A DNA stretch of 64,000 nt from Camellia lanceoleosa (GCA_025200525.1 CM045762.1:102698682-102762681), one strand, 5' to 3'; counted from the stretch's first letter, positions 10,785 through 21,840 are shown. A program made the numbers and translations. The notes: generated by a model from the letters alone, not told the origin.

Positions 10785-13110
10785 TCCTCAGCATCAGCAG
10801 TAGGCTGGGTCTGGATTTCGGAAGACTGCTGGGAAGACATCTCGGCCACCTTCTCGGTCGCAAGCTCAGCATCAATCTCTTGAAGGGTCTAATCAAGACT
10901 CTTGTCGGCGAGAGGCACGTCCAATGATGCCTGCTCAGGGGTAGCTCCCTTGGGAACCTCCTCAACCTTCTCATCTTGAGTCAAGTCTAGGACTTGCTCA
11001 TTTTGAGGAGGAGACTTGGCCCCAGCAACATCTTTTGACTTCCTCACTAAAACCTCCTCCTCGGACTCAGAGTCGTCATCGGCGGATTGGCTTGGAGTTT
11101 GAGGGAATGGCAGAGGAAGGACATCGGCATTTCTGAGGAGGGAGTCCTCGGGGACTTCAAGCCTTTTCAGCAAGGTCATCTATCCAAGGGTGAAGCCCCT
11201 GTTGCATGCCTGCTTCACCTGCTTTTCGTAGTCGGTCGTAATGTCAGCCACCCCCTCAGCATAAGCCCTCTCGTCGACAGCCTTGACTTCGGCCTCTTTG
11301 GTGGCCAGGGTGTCTTGAAGCTCCTTTTGGGCCTCGGCCATCTTGTCCTCGGCCTCTTTTAGCTGGGCTTGAAGGACTTTGTTTATCGCCTCAGCAGCAC
11401 CAACTTTTTCTTCAGCATCATCTTTAGCTTTGATGGCAGCCTCGGCCTGGTCTTCCAACTTCTTCATTTTTGATTGTAGACTTTTGTTGGTCTTTTGCAG
11501 ACTGGAAACTTCCCTCTTCTTCTCGGCCAGCTTCTCCCGGTTCTCAAAAGATTGAACTGAGAAAGAATGGGCATGCTGGATTGCTTGAGAAAGAATACAA
11601 CAAAGCAGAAGTTATTACAAAATTTTTCTAAGTACAAGAAAGAAAGAAAAATAACCAAATAAAGACACTCATTTGAACAGAGCACTGAAGCATCAAGGCG
11701 TAGTTCTCATATTCGCTCAACTCGACGTTTTGGTCAAGATCGCTAGGGAGAAGTAGAGCGGTACTGAGGGCAACGTCGACATTTATGTCATCGGCACTAT
11801 CGCTGGCCATAACTAGCTTATCTTTCAGAGTGATTTTGGGGACCCAGGGAGCATTGTGTTTTTATGACCCCGAGGTGGTTGCAGAGGATGACCTCGGCCT
11901 TTTTGCTCTGGGGGATTCTGATGGTTGTGTTTCAGCAGACCTCTTCACAGGGATGGAGGTGGTTTTATCGCTCTCAGCTAGTTTGGAGATCGGCAAGGTG
12001 TCCTCAGTATCAACTTGAGTCACCTTTGCCTTTGGCTGAGCCTTTTTGATTCTTTTTTGCTTTGGTGGAGATTGGGTTTGTGTTGGCCGAGCGTCAACAT
12101 CAGAAGGGATGCTGGCTAAGAGGTCTTTTGCAACAGCTTTTTGGCGGCCCATTTCGGAAGAAAAAATGGTTCGTTACTGGCGTTGTCGTTGGGATATCGG
12201 GATCAGATATGGAGCTGAGGTTGACGGCTGCTCGGCTGGATCAGAAGTTGATCCTTGATCTTGCTGAGATGTGGACGCGACTTGTGGAGTTGTGGCAGAA
12301 GGTGGAGAAAGGCTTTTCTTCTTCTTTTTTGGGACGTCGGGAAGAGCCGACTTATAGGTAGGGATGAAGTTGAGTAGTAGAGAGGCCTTCCGTTTGTGGA
12401 CTGGCAGGTCCAAGAGTTTCCTCAAGTCTTTGCTGGGAAAGAAAGACTGACGAAAGCCCTTTGGTGGCTGAGGAAGAGCTGCAAGAAAAAACAGACATTA
12501 GAAAACAAACAAAAAGTATTGGAGACTTTAAAAACAAGTAAGAATGAACACAGGGCTCTTACCATTGCCCTCTACAAAGCTGAACGAGGAAGAGGGTAGA
12601 GATGGAGGTCCTCGTCTGGATCAAACTCCTAGTTCCCCGAGGTAATGAAGTAATCGTCTCCAGCTCCCTTGTTGGAGTCTGGAAGGTCGGCTACGATTTT
12701 ATACTCTGTGGACCTCGGCTTAAGGTAGTAAACGTAGCCCGTACCTTTTTTAAGGCCACACATGGTATAGCAATATTGGATATCGGCTAAGGTAATCCTA
12801 AAATTTTCTTGTTCGGCTAAGGCTATGATACCATGAATAACTCGATAGGAATTGATGGCAAGTTGTATTGGGTTCAACTTGTAGTAGTGAAGTATCTCGC
12901 GAAAAAGGGTGTTGAGTGGGAGTCAAAGTCCGCACTCAATAAAGGCTACCACAGGGAAGGGCATAGAATCAGTTGTAGGCATGATAGAGTCATCCTCCCC
13001 AGCCAACCTCAGATGGACGTCGGCCGGGATATCAAACTCTCGCCTAAAGTACTCTAGTTTGGATGGGGTGTCTACCCTATGCTTCCATATACCCATAACG
13101 TTGGCTTAAA
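10785..13110 (-). pseudogene. Antisense ORF of the Gypsy element ('putative gypsy type transposon' protein)
   Basis: On the strand opposite pol, reading down from about 13110, the translation gives a conserved N-terminal domain (LEYFRREFDIPADVHLRLAG ... PLNTLFREILHYYKL, then NPIQLAINSYRVIHGIIAL ... LADIQYCYTM ... LPDSNKGAGDDYF). I recognise this as the Pfam 'putative gypsy type transposon' family found in plant Tat elements. A stop interrupts it near 12917. A basic, low-complexity middle (11862-12425; PKQKRIKKAQPKAK, ESPRAKRPRS) and a C-terminal coiled coil rich in A, E and K (11180-11467) follow. The last segment (10889-11179) is acidic and continues in the coiled-coil frame. Several stops and apparent introns break it up. 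Its role is not established. Confidence 0.75.
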
Positions 13111-14145
13111 TGAAGGAATCGGATTTCAAGAAGAAGTATTTTTGGAGGGTTTAAAGGACCTCGGCTAAAAACCTAAAAATGCATTATGGTAAGGGTTTGT
13201 ATGGATCTAGAAGGGATTCGTTTCAGTTTTTCCTAAAAATTGTGGGTTCTGCAAACAAATCCCAAAACCTAAGTCTGTGGGAACAAAGATTGAAGGCAAG
13301 AATCTGGAAAAAGACACAGAAAACAGAAAACAGAAAACAAGAATGTGTTTCAGAATCAAGAACAAGGGTGAACTACCAAGAACACTGTGACAGAGTGTGA
13401 CAAGGCCAAGAGCAGTGGCAAAAATCAACAGGTGTGTGAACAGTAGATGATTTGGGTAAAAACAAAATCATGAAACAAACATGTTCAAATTTATGGTGGA
13501 AAACGAGATGCAAGATGAGAAATAAAAAATATGGACAAGATTGCAAAGACAGCAGGTAAAACAGTAAAGTTCAGTAAGGTAACAAGAAACTGAGACCATG
13601 AAGAACGGTGACTTACCAGAATAAAGGAAGCCAGTGTTGAGTTCGCCGAAGTTAGGCGAACGACGGCAACGGAAAAAGGTAGCAAGAGTCTCGCCAGAGG
13701 AAGTGAACAACAGCAATGGCAGAACTTGAAAGCTTGAATAATGGAGGATCTTGAAAGGAAAAATTAGAAAGAGAAAAGAGCTTCAAACGCGAAAGTGAAA
13801 GGTGAATAGACGGAGGAAAGAAACGAGTTTTTGTCAAAAACTTGAAACGGCGGCAAAAGGGCAATTAATGCGCTTGAAACAATGAATACGTCAGATGGCG
13901 CGTACAGGTGCGAGACAACTTACAAGTGCATAAAATGTACGATCCAGTAAAAGGAAAACGCGGGGTTGAAACGGTTGAGTTATTTTGCATGACAGCTCAT
14001 ACGTGTGAAGGAGATCTTGGGATCTTTAATCTTTAAAGAGACATATCGGCTTATATGATGATCTCGGCTGAAAGACGTTAAACCGATGTATTGGCAGAAA
14101 ATTCCAACATAGGTTCCATCACCTCAGAATGCCGAGTTAATAGAA
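13111..14145. other. Untranslated 3' part of the Gypsy element
   Basis: I recognise no domain on either strand. By position this should hold the upstream region of the antisense ORF and the untranslated 3' region of the element. Short ORFs here are low-complexity or overlap without conserved motifs. Confidence 0.5.
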
Positions 14146-14158
14146 CCTAGGGGGCAGT
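14146..14158 (+). other. Polypurine tract of the Gypsy element
   Basis: CCTAGGGGGCAGT ends exactly at the 3' LTR start, where plus-strand DNA synthesis is primed. Confidence 0.75.
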
Positions 14159-14680
14159 TATGGGGATATATTTTCTAAGTACCAACACGTGGCCAAGGTG
14201 ACGTCAACGTGTCAGCCGAGGTGCCACGTGTCTTGGTCGTGACGCCGAGGTTATTTGCGAAGAAACCGGAATCCGAGATAGGCGGATAAGGCACAAAGAG
14301 TCCTAGAGTGGGGGAAGACTTTAGTTGGGTAAGGATAAGACTCTTAGGGAGTTTATCCCAATCCTGCTGGGAGTTCAAGATTATCAGTAATCCTGAGTCC
14401 ATTAGAGTTAGGCTTCTATTGGGACTAGGACAGAGTTAACTATAAAAGAAAGGTACCCCCGATGGATCTAAGGTATGCAATTTATATTCTGAACAGTGAG
14501 TTTAGCACTATTGATTATCTTTGAGAGATATACTGACTTGATCGTCGGAGTGCCCCCGGGTGGACGAACCACCGCCGGAATCTTCTCTTTCTGTTGCAGG
14601 TCAGCCAGGTGTCATCTATTCTGCCAGTACTCTCCAACTGAATACTGAGTTGGCAGTGTGGTCGGAAATTCACACACACA
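14159..14680 (+). repeat. 3' LTR of the Gypsy element
   Basis: It matches 1315-1851 along its length, with scattered substitutions and a deletion of about 19 bp relative to it. It starts TATGGGGATATATTTTC, where the 5' LTR has TGTGGAG, and ends CACACACACA. The AAATT target duplication follows. Confidence 0.92.
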
Positions 14681-14685
14681 AAATT

Positions 14686-15105
14686 TATGAACATAAAGTA
14701 GTTGTTCAGATATAAATAATTAGACAAAATGTACATTTGGATAATTTATTTTTCTTCATTACTTTAAATCTAAACATTTGACATTTATTTAGAAGTTTAT
14801 ATCCGAACATTATTTATGATGTATACTGAGAATTTGTAAGATATGTAAATAGAGTTTTCCTAAAAATAAATAAATAAATAAACATAAACAAAGCTAAAAG
14901 GAAGCAAAAACAAATTGTATTGTGCTGGTGCGGTATCCGAATAGGCGCATTGGAGCTTTTTGCTTGATCACTCAGGTTGCTCTGTGCTTTTTTGTTTGGA
15001 CATCAAATGGGCCCTAGTTCTAGCACCATGTTTTTCCACTCATGAAGAAAACCATGCTACATTAGAAAACAACGACGAAGGGCCTTTTGATTAGCTTTCG
15101 ACTAT
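14686..15105. other. AT-rich spacer
   Basis: No gene, repeat or TIR is recognisable between the Gypsy target duplication and the Harbinger-like element. Confidence 0.5.
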
Positions 15106-15108
15106 TTA

Positions 15109-16130
15109 GGGCCTGTTTGTTTTCAGAGATAGAATAGAGGGGATTGATAGTGAGGAGACTGTTAGTGAGGGGACTGCTAGTGAGGGGATTAAGAAAAATA
15201 TGTTTGTTTGATAACCAGTGGACTAGTAATAGTTCATGTTTGTTTTGAAAGATATGGATGGGATTAACCATATAAAATTACACAAATACCCTTGTTGTAT
15301 TAATATTAAATTTAAGCTTATACCAATTAATAAATACATTACCCAATTAAACTATTCAAAAATTAAAATTAAAATTATATAATTAAAAATAATAAAAAAT
15401 TCAACTATTAATCTTTTATTATTATTATTATTAAAGAAACCAACCAATAGTTTCTCCAAAACCCATGGTTTTGAAAAAGTGTTCAAAACATTAAGAAAAA
15501 GATGTTGCCTTTCACTCTGTGACTTCATCCATGTAAGGCCGATGATGACGCTTTTATTTCATCCATCTAAGGCTGACAGTGACGAAGAACAAGATCTGGA
15601 TCATCAACTTAATAAGAATAATGAGGCTGCTTCATTCGGGTATGATTTTTTTTTTTCTTGCAAATTTCTGGGTTTGTGGATGAGAACAACGATGTTGTCT
15701 CATTTGAGCCAATTTTCTGTAAATTTCTGGGTTTGTTGATATTTTCTTAAGATCGAAGGAAGAAATAATGATGGCTTCATTCGGGTATGATTTTTTTTTT
15801 CTTGCAAATTTTTGGGTTTGTGGATGTTTGTGGATCAGAACAACAATGTTGCCTCATTTGAGCCAATTTTCTGTAAATTTCTTTTGTTAATATTTTCTAG
15901 AGATGGAAAGAACATTTTCGTGGGCAAAATCGTCATTCACACTCTAATAACAACGGTTTAAATTCTAATACCAAGTCCTCTGCACCTTTACTAATCCCCT
16001 TGTTGGAGGGGATTCAGAGTCCGAACGAATTATCAGTCCAGTGGCTATTTTGCAAACAAACGTGATATTGTGAATCCAACCTCACTACTAATCCTAATCC
16101 CAAGCCTCAACTCGGAAAACAAACGGGCCC
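15109..16130. mobile_element. Non-autonomous PIF/Harbinger-like DNA transposon
   Basis: Terminal inverted repeats GGGCCTGTTTGTTTTC (left) and GGGCCCGTTTGTTTTC (right end, read on the minus strand) enclose 1,022 bp. TTA lies on both sides (15106-15108 and 16131-16133), the 3-bp target duplication expected for PIF/Harbinger. No transposase is encoded. A block of about 130 bp is duplicated inside it (about 15616-15747 and 15762-15899; shared TTCATTCGGGTATGA and TTTGAGCCAATTTTCTGTAA). Confidence 0.82.
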
Positions 16131-16133
16131 TTA

Positions 16134-17505
16134 AGAGTCTATTTATACACTTTTAAATAATTAAAAGAAAAATTACGTCTATTTGTATATTTTTAAATTA
16201 TTATCAAATTAAAAGATGATAATATATAAGGTTTATTTGTGCATTATTTATGCTATATGTGCTTTATTTGTGCATTATATGTGCTATTTGTATACTTTAT
16301 ATTTTTAAATTAAAAATGAGATACACATATATCTATCTATTTTGCAAATAAAAAATAAAGATAATATAGGATCTTATAAATTTCAACAAGCCATAACTTT
16401 GTACTCGGTTATTTGTTTTGATTTTTTTTTCTTTTTTTTGATTTCATATATTTTCTCGAAATCTATCCATTGCATGTTTATTTTGACTCCAACTGCTTCA
16501 ATTGCTTATTGAGCATGAAGCGAGTAATGGTCATCAAATCTGTCCAAATTATTTTGTCTATCTATCTCCATATTTGAATTTATTTGTCAAAATTATTTGA
16601 ACTTTTTTGTCCAAATTATTTTGTCTTTCTCCATATTTGAACTTATTTGTCAAAATTATTTGAACCTATCTATCCAAAATATTTTAATCTATGTGTCCAA
16701 ATGTTTTTACCTATCTATACAAATTATTTTAACCTATCTGTCCCTACATTTGAACATCTGTATCTATCTAAAATAATTTGGCCAGACATAATCGAATCAT
16801 TTAGACAAATAAGTTAAAATAATTTGGATATATAGATTCAAATGTGAAAACAACATATTAAAATATTTTGGACAAGTAGGTTCAAATATGTAAAACATTA
16901 AAAATTATGGAAACATATGAGTTAAAGTAATTAGAAAGATAGGTTCAAATGTGAGAACAAATAGGCTAAAATAATTTCGACAAATAGATTCAAATATATA
17001 GAGTAATAGATTAAAATAATTTGTACAAATCGGTTCAAATATGAGACAAATAGGTTAAAATAAATTGGAGCAATAAATAAAAATATGGAGCACATACGTT
17101 AATAATTTGGAAAGACAAGTCAAAAATTTGATAACAAATATTTTTAAAATTTGGACAGATAGTTCAAATATAGAGACATGTTAAAATAATTTAGATATAT
17201 AGGTACTTCAGATTTGAGGAAATTATATTACCCATATGGTCGGATTGGGCTGAAATTTTATACCCTTTGATATTGAGATGAAATTTTATACCCTTTGATA
17301 TTGAGATAATTGTTGAAAAGTCTAAGTAAGATAAGGAAGGTCTAAGGTAAGGAATGTATAAGGCATTAGATCTAGTGGATATCTTTTGTCGGTGAAAGGT
17401 CCACTTTTTGTGAAATAATTTGGTGCGAAGTCGTTTTATAGTTCTAAAAGGACTTTTTGTTTCTAATTTTATTCCTTAATTTATCTGTTGACTTTTTGTT
17501 TTTGA
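16134..17505. other. AT-rich DNA with a degenerate inverted minisatellite
   Basis: There is no coding region. At about 16520-17215, short units resembling CTATCTGTCCAAATTATTT are repeated in one orientation up to about 16770. They then run in the opposite orientation (AAAATAATTTGGACAAATAG) to about 17200, so the whole could fold back on itself. Confidence 0.6.
16520..17215. repeat. Head-to-head degenerate minisatellite (foldback)
   Basis: The left arm has many copies of a unit of about 23-25 bp built from TGTCCAAATTATTTTG and CATATTTGAA. The right arm has the complementary words (TAAAATAATTTGGACA, TTCAAATATG). The turn is near 16765-16790. Similar words recur in direct orientation at about 17690-18060. 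Confidence 0.65.
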
Positions 17506-17650
17506 GTAATGCTAGGGATATCAAATTTTTTACCAAATAAATGACCAAATGTCTCACATGGGGTGTGGGGTCCACAATTTTTGTGGACCCACACCCATAT
17601 AAGACATTTAGTCATTTATTTGATAGAAAATTTGGGACCTATGGTATTTT
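17506..17650. mobile_element. Hairpin MITE (about 145 bp)
   Basis: Two arms of about 70 bp are near-perfect inverted copies around a short loop. The left arm contains CCAAATAAATGACCAAATGTC and GGTGTGGGGTCCACA; the right arm contains GTGGACCCACACCCATATAA and ACATTTAGTCATTTATTTG. It has no ORF. Its size and structure fit a foldback MITE; the superfamily is not assigned. Confidence 0.75.
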
Positions 17651-18842
17651 CCTTTTTTTTTTTAATATCTATTTGGTTTTTTCTGACTATCTATTCAAAT
17701 TTTTTTGTCTATCTGTTCAAATTTTTTTGTCTATTTGTTCAAAATTTTACAATCTACTGAAATTTACCAGCTGGTTTGTTAAATTTTTACACTTCTCGAT
17801 TTTTTTTTTGGGTCTCTATATTTTGAATTTAATCTATTAAAATTTTGCTACATGTTCAATTTTTTATTTTATTTGTTCAGATATCTTTTCAAATTTGTTA
17901 TCTATTGAAATACAAGCCAAATTAAATCCTATCCGTTGAAATCCAAACCAACACTATCTGTTGCAATAATGGACAAAGTATTATCTATTACCTATTGAAA
18001 TTCAAATCTTTGTTATTGAAATAACTAAGCCACTATCTGTTCAGATCTGTTGAAATAGATCTGTTCTATCTGTTAACTTCTTCTTTTTTTTTCTTTTGTT
18101 TTTTATAATCTGTTGTAATCTATTTCTTCATCATTATCATCAATAACAACAACAACCAAAAAAAAAACAAAAACAAAAACAAAAGAAGAAAAGATGTTCT
18201 GAAGGTATGATCTGTAGAACAACAAAGAAAAAAAAATTGTTTCTCTTTTCCCTTATTTTTTTCTATCATTCTCCCTTCTTCCTCACTATTGCCACTTTCT
18301 ATTCTAACATCCTCATTATCATCATCATTTTCATCTGTTTCTCAACAAGAATAAGAACACACACACACACACACAAAAAAATAAAAAATAAAAAAATAAA
18401 ATAAAATTTAAAAAACAAAGCCAATAAACACATACAGACAATACACATATATAATAATAATCAACAGATTAAACAAACAAACAAACAAATAACCATGATC
18501 TTCTACAAACAACTATACACTTGTACAATAATAATCAACAAATCAAATCACAGATCTTACTCATGATCTACATAACTACATGTATTTTGAGGATTTGAAC
18601 TTATTATTTCAACCTTAGGCTTGAACAATTTTCCTCTACAACTTGTAAGTAGACCCAATTGAGCCCTCAAGGTCGCTTAAGAGCTACTTGATGCTCCATT
18701 CATCATCGGAACTCCTGTACACGAATGTGAAAATTGCCATTTTCACGGAGGGACTCGAGAGGGAGGGGTCTCTGGTGGATCTGAGAATGAAGAGAAGAAA
18801 GGGAGAAGGAGAATGAGAAAATAGGGCATAGGATGTCGATTG

Positions 18843-18887
<45 letters not shown>

Positions 18888-18993
18888 TGGTCTAGATTTA
18901 AGGTTCAGGTAGGTGGATCTACAGAGGCGCGATGGCGCGATAGAGTTGGGAGGCACGACAACCGACGACAAAGATGAGAGAATCTGAAATTTT
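17651..18993. other. AT-rich intergenic DNA with microsatellites
   Basis: Degenerate TCTATCTGTTCAAATTT-type repeats (17680-18060), an (AC)n run at about 18358-18375 and a (GA)n run at 18845-18882 are seen. No convincing gene is present. The last 100 bp (GC-richer, with several GCGCGAT words) borders the first Copia-derived LTR. Confidence 0.5.
18845..18882. repeat. (GA)n microsatellite
   Basis: An uninterrupted GA dinucleotide run of about 19 units. Confidence 0.95.
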
Positions 18994-19113
18994 TGTTATG
19001 AGAGTAGAAAGAGAAGAGAAAAGAGAACTCTTGTATGCAATATAAAAATGAATAGGTACACACTCCCTTATATAGGACAGAATATAAGTATATAAAAAGA
19101 ATATACTATAACA
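18994..19113 (-). repeat. LTR-like end, array copy 1, left
   Basis: About 120 bp that on the minus strand starts TGTTATAG and ends CATAACA. It aligns with 20060-20160, 23727-23846, 28923-29042 and 34634-34753. Confidence 0.78.
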
Positions 19114-19175
19114 CTGCCGCATCAGAGAGTTCTTGCGCTCCCCACCCTACTGATCTAATTGCTCCATCATTTTCT

Positions 19176-20059
19176 ATGGATGAAGTTGAGTCCATTATCC
19201 AGCAGGTGCTTGCCAAATCTGGTACTCTTTCTTATTCTGCTCTTTTAGTCACATCAGGTAATCCTTCATGGTATTTTGATTCTTCCTGCTGTAATAATAT
19301 GACCTCTGATTCTACTATATTTTCTTCTATCTCATCATTATTTTCTGTTCCCTCTATATATACTGCTGATGGTTCTCATATGTCTGTTAGTCAAATTGGT
19401 CAAATTTCTACTTCCATTGTATCTCTTTCTAATGTTTATTACATCCCTGCTCTTAAATTAAACCTTATCTCTATTGGTTAATTCTGTGAACTTGGTCTCA
19501 CCGTCACTTTTTCTACTAATGGTTGTTTGGTGCAAAATCCTCAAACGAAACAGATCCTTGGGATAGGCTGTAGGCATAGACGTCTGTTCGAGCTTCTTCA
19601 TCTTCGCATTCCATCTACATCATCCACTGCTGCTTCTATTGCCTCTTTCGCTTCTTCTACTTATATGTCTTCTTTTCACCTTTGGCAATGTCGTGTAGGA
19701 CATGTCTCTTTCGGTCATTTAAAAACTTTGGTTTCTAGTGGTCGGTTAGGTCGTGTTAGTTTTGAAAATGTTGATTGTTTACCTTGTCAACTTGTTAAAT
19801 AGCCTGCATTACCTTTTAATATAAGTAATTATATTTCTATTGCCCCATTTGCTTTTGTGCATTCTGATATATGGAGACCCTCCCCCACCTAACTATGGGG
19901 GGTCTAGATATTTTATGATTTTCGTTGATGATTTTTCTTGTTATACTTGGATATTTCTTCTCAAAAATCGATCTGAACTTAAACAGGTTTATTATGATTT
20001 CTCTGCCATGGTCCATACTTAGTTTTCTCAAACTATTAAAACCTTTCACTCTGATACCA
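19176..20059 (+). pseudogene. Copia protease-integrase fragment, array copy 1
   Basis: The translation from 19176 gives a Copia Pol segment. It has an aspartic protease block (WYFDSSCCNNMTSD; other copies read DSACCNHMTSD), the GAG-pre-integrase zinc region (FHLWQCRVGHVSFGHLKTL ... CLPCQL), and the start of the integrase core (FVDDFSCYTWIFLL). Stops occur at about 19480 and 19801, and more follow. The reading ends at a sequence matching the reversed primer-binding site, before the rest of the integrase. RT and RNase H are missing. It is non-functional and one of four paralogous copies. Confidence 0.8.
20048..20059 (-). other. Copia-type primer-binding site, reversed
   Basis: On the minus strand this reads TGGTATCAGAGT, the initiator-Met tRNA priming site typical of Copia elements, directly after the CATGACA end of the LTR. 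Equivalent positions are about 23715-23726 (one mismatch), 28911-28922 (mutated) and 34622-34633 (intact). Confidence 0.75.
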
Positions 20060-20160
20060 TGTCATGAGAGTAGAAAGAGAAGAGAAAAGAGAACTCTTGT
20101 ATTCAATGTATAAATGAATAGGTACACACTTCTTTATATAGGAGAGAATATACTATAACA
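20060..20160 (-). repeat. LTR-like end, array copy 1, right
   Basis: TGTCATGAGAG...ACTATAACA, a shortened form (deletion of about 19 bp) of the 120-bp LTR in the other copies. A further TTAACA about 50 bp downstream could mark a longer LTR, so the outer boundary is uncertain. Confidence 0.72.
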
Positions 20161-20210
20161 GATATATACAAAGAATATCTTAATATATCTAAATATACTA
20201 TATTAACAAT

Positions 20211-20400
20211 CTTGATCTAAGAAGCGAAGATTGCAATGACGTGACAACGGAGATCGAGACGGCATGATGGCAGAGATCGATCGGATCTAAGAGGTGCGAT
20301 AGCGCGGCGACAGAGGAAGAAATATTGACGAGCGATGACGGAGTGGGAGAGATCGACAGTCAGCAATGGAGCGAAAGAGACCGACAACGAAAGGTTTGAT
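20211..20400. other. GC-rich leader-like segment in the array unit
   Basis: This is the only GC-rich part of the unit (GATCGAGACGGCATGATGG..., GCGATAGCGCGGCGACAGAGG). On the minus strand it is C/T-rich like a plant 5' leader (CGATCTCTCCCACTCCGTC). It is conserved in all four copies (20211, 23900, 31140, 34800 onward). I recognise no protein. It could be a captured gene leader. Confidence 0.4.
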
Positions 20401-20739
20401 TTGTTTAACGTATATGAATGGGTATTTTGGTCATTTTATTTAAACTTGTCTGACAAACTTATTCAGTTTTTTGATCTTTAATCAAACAAAACTTAAATTT
20501 GAATTTTTGGATCGAGTAATCTTTTAATATTGGGGTTGGATTTTGGTTAAAGAGTTCAGCCCACTTGTTCATTTATAAAATATTAATTATTGTTTTATAT
20601 TATTTTAATTATGAAATAAAATAGAAAAAATATAAAAAGGCTAACATATATATTTTTAGGGTTTAAATTAAAGGGAGACTTACGTGTAGGTATAGATTTA
20701 TTACTTACCAAATCCTGTGAGAATTAATAGCAGTTTTTA

Positions 20740-21055
20740 TCCAATATTATTAAAAAGCGTCACTAATTGTTAATTTTGAATAACAGTTTAAAAATTATCA
20801 CAAAAAATATCACTAATTATAAGTTTTAGTGGCAATTTAAAAAAATTGTCACAAAAAAAGTTATCAATTTTCAACTTACAACGATAGTTTAAAAAATTCA
20901 TCACATAAAAATGTCACTAATTATAAGTTTTAGCAACAATTTATAAAAATTGTGATAAAAAAAGTCACTAATTATCAATTTTTAAAGACATGCAAAAAAT
21001 CGTCATAAAAAATTATTTTTAACGACGATTTTACTATGAATTATTTTCAATAGGA
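20740..21055. repeat. Stem-forming short-repeat array, copy 1
   Basis: Repeated words TCACTAATTATAAGTTTTAG, AATTTAAAAAAATTGTCAC and AACGACGATTTTACTATG alternate in direct and inverted orientation over about 310 bp. The end reads CTATTGAAAATAATTC on the minus strand. Such arrays resemble the subterminal repeats of CACTA elements (inference; no CACTA terminus pair or 3-bp duplication was established). Equivalent regions are about 24440-24745, 31670-31968 and 35345-35652. Confidence 0.45.
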
Positions 21056-21840
21056 GTTGATAGGAATTAAATCCAAAAATTAGGACCTAATAGTAGTTTA
21101 TCCTAAATTAAAACATTTGTTGAAAATCATATTTATCTATCATTGAATTTTGTTAACATTATAAATTTAAATAATAAATAAAAGGATCTAAATAATTTAA
21201 TATCCATTCAAGACAAAAATTAAAATAATAATAACTCATATTTATTGGGTTAAGTGGGAAAATTGGAAATTGAATTTTTTTATTTTTAATTTTTCAAGAC
21301 CAAGCTTGAGATATACTACAAGCCTGACCTGAGGTTTGTCACCCCGACCTAAAGCAGTATAAAAAAAATTTGTTATGGTATTAAAAGTTCAACAGTTCTA
21401 ACTTTGCATTTCGTAATCCATTTTAGATTTTCTTTATTAGATGTATTTTTTTAAATAACTATCCTCTGAAATTGCCAAAGACGATTTCAAGCACTTGTAA
21501 AAATAAAAAATAAAAAAATTTGTTTCATTGTTTTGATTGATCGAAAAGCCAATATATTCACTTATCTTATATTATTTTTGAAATTTCATATTTCATATAT
21601 ATCTTTTTTGAAAGTTTGTGAAAAGACAAATCCACATATCTCAAAAATTTTAAAACCAAATTTATAAATCTCAAGTTATAAGCTTTCAAAAAATTTAACA
21701 CAAAATATTCACAAAATGCAAAAATATCAAGAACTGTGCTTTCCATCATATGTATGTATGTACGTAATATGTTCAAAAAACCATATGTACGTACTTACCA
21801 ACCATGAAATGTCATGCATTTATCTTTTTATAACTAATAT

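Larger units (their letters stand above)
1315..14680 (+). mobile_element. Full-length, inactive Ty3/Gypsy retrotransposon, Tat lineage
   Basis: Two LTRs bound a 13.4-kb element flanked by identical 5-bp target duplications AAATT (1310-1314 and 14681-14685). The order is 5' LTR, primer-binding site, gag, protease, reverse transcriptase/RNase H, integrase, a 58-bp minisatellite, an antisense ORF, polypurine tract and 3' LTR. The gag-PR-RT-RH-IN order defines Gypsy. The GGCACCGTCTGTGGG-type primer site and the antisense ORF between integrase and 3' LTR point to the Tat group (inference from known plant elements). Every coding domain is broken by stops or frameshifts, so it cannot act alone. A solo LTR of another family interrupts gag. 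The two LTRs are clearly alike but differ by substitutions and by an indel of about 19 bp near 1407-1426. Confidence 0.93.
18994..20160 (-). mobile_element. Copia-derived chimera, array copy 1
   Basis: Two similar ends of about 100-120 bp (18994-19113 and 20060-20160) bound a piece of Copia pol. On the minus strand each end reads TGTTATAGTATATTC..., has a TATATAAAG box and ends in CATGACA or CATAACA. Next to the right-hand one, still on the minus strand, is TGGTATCAGAG, the standard Copia primer-binding site. The LTR/PBS unit is therefore in minus orientation, while the pol fragment between the LTRs reads in plus orientation. No 5-bp target duplication was found. This copy has the most complete left LTR; copies 2-4 are cut inside it. 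Confidence 0.75.
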
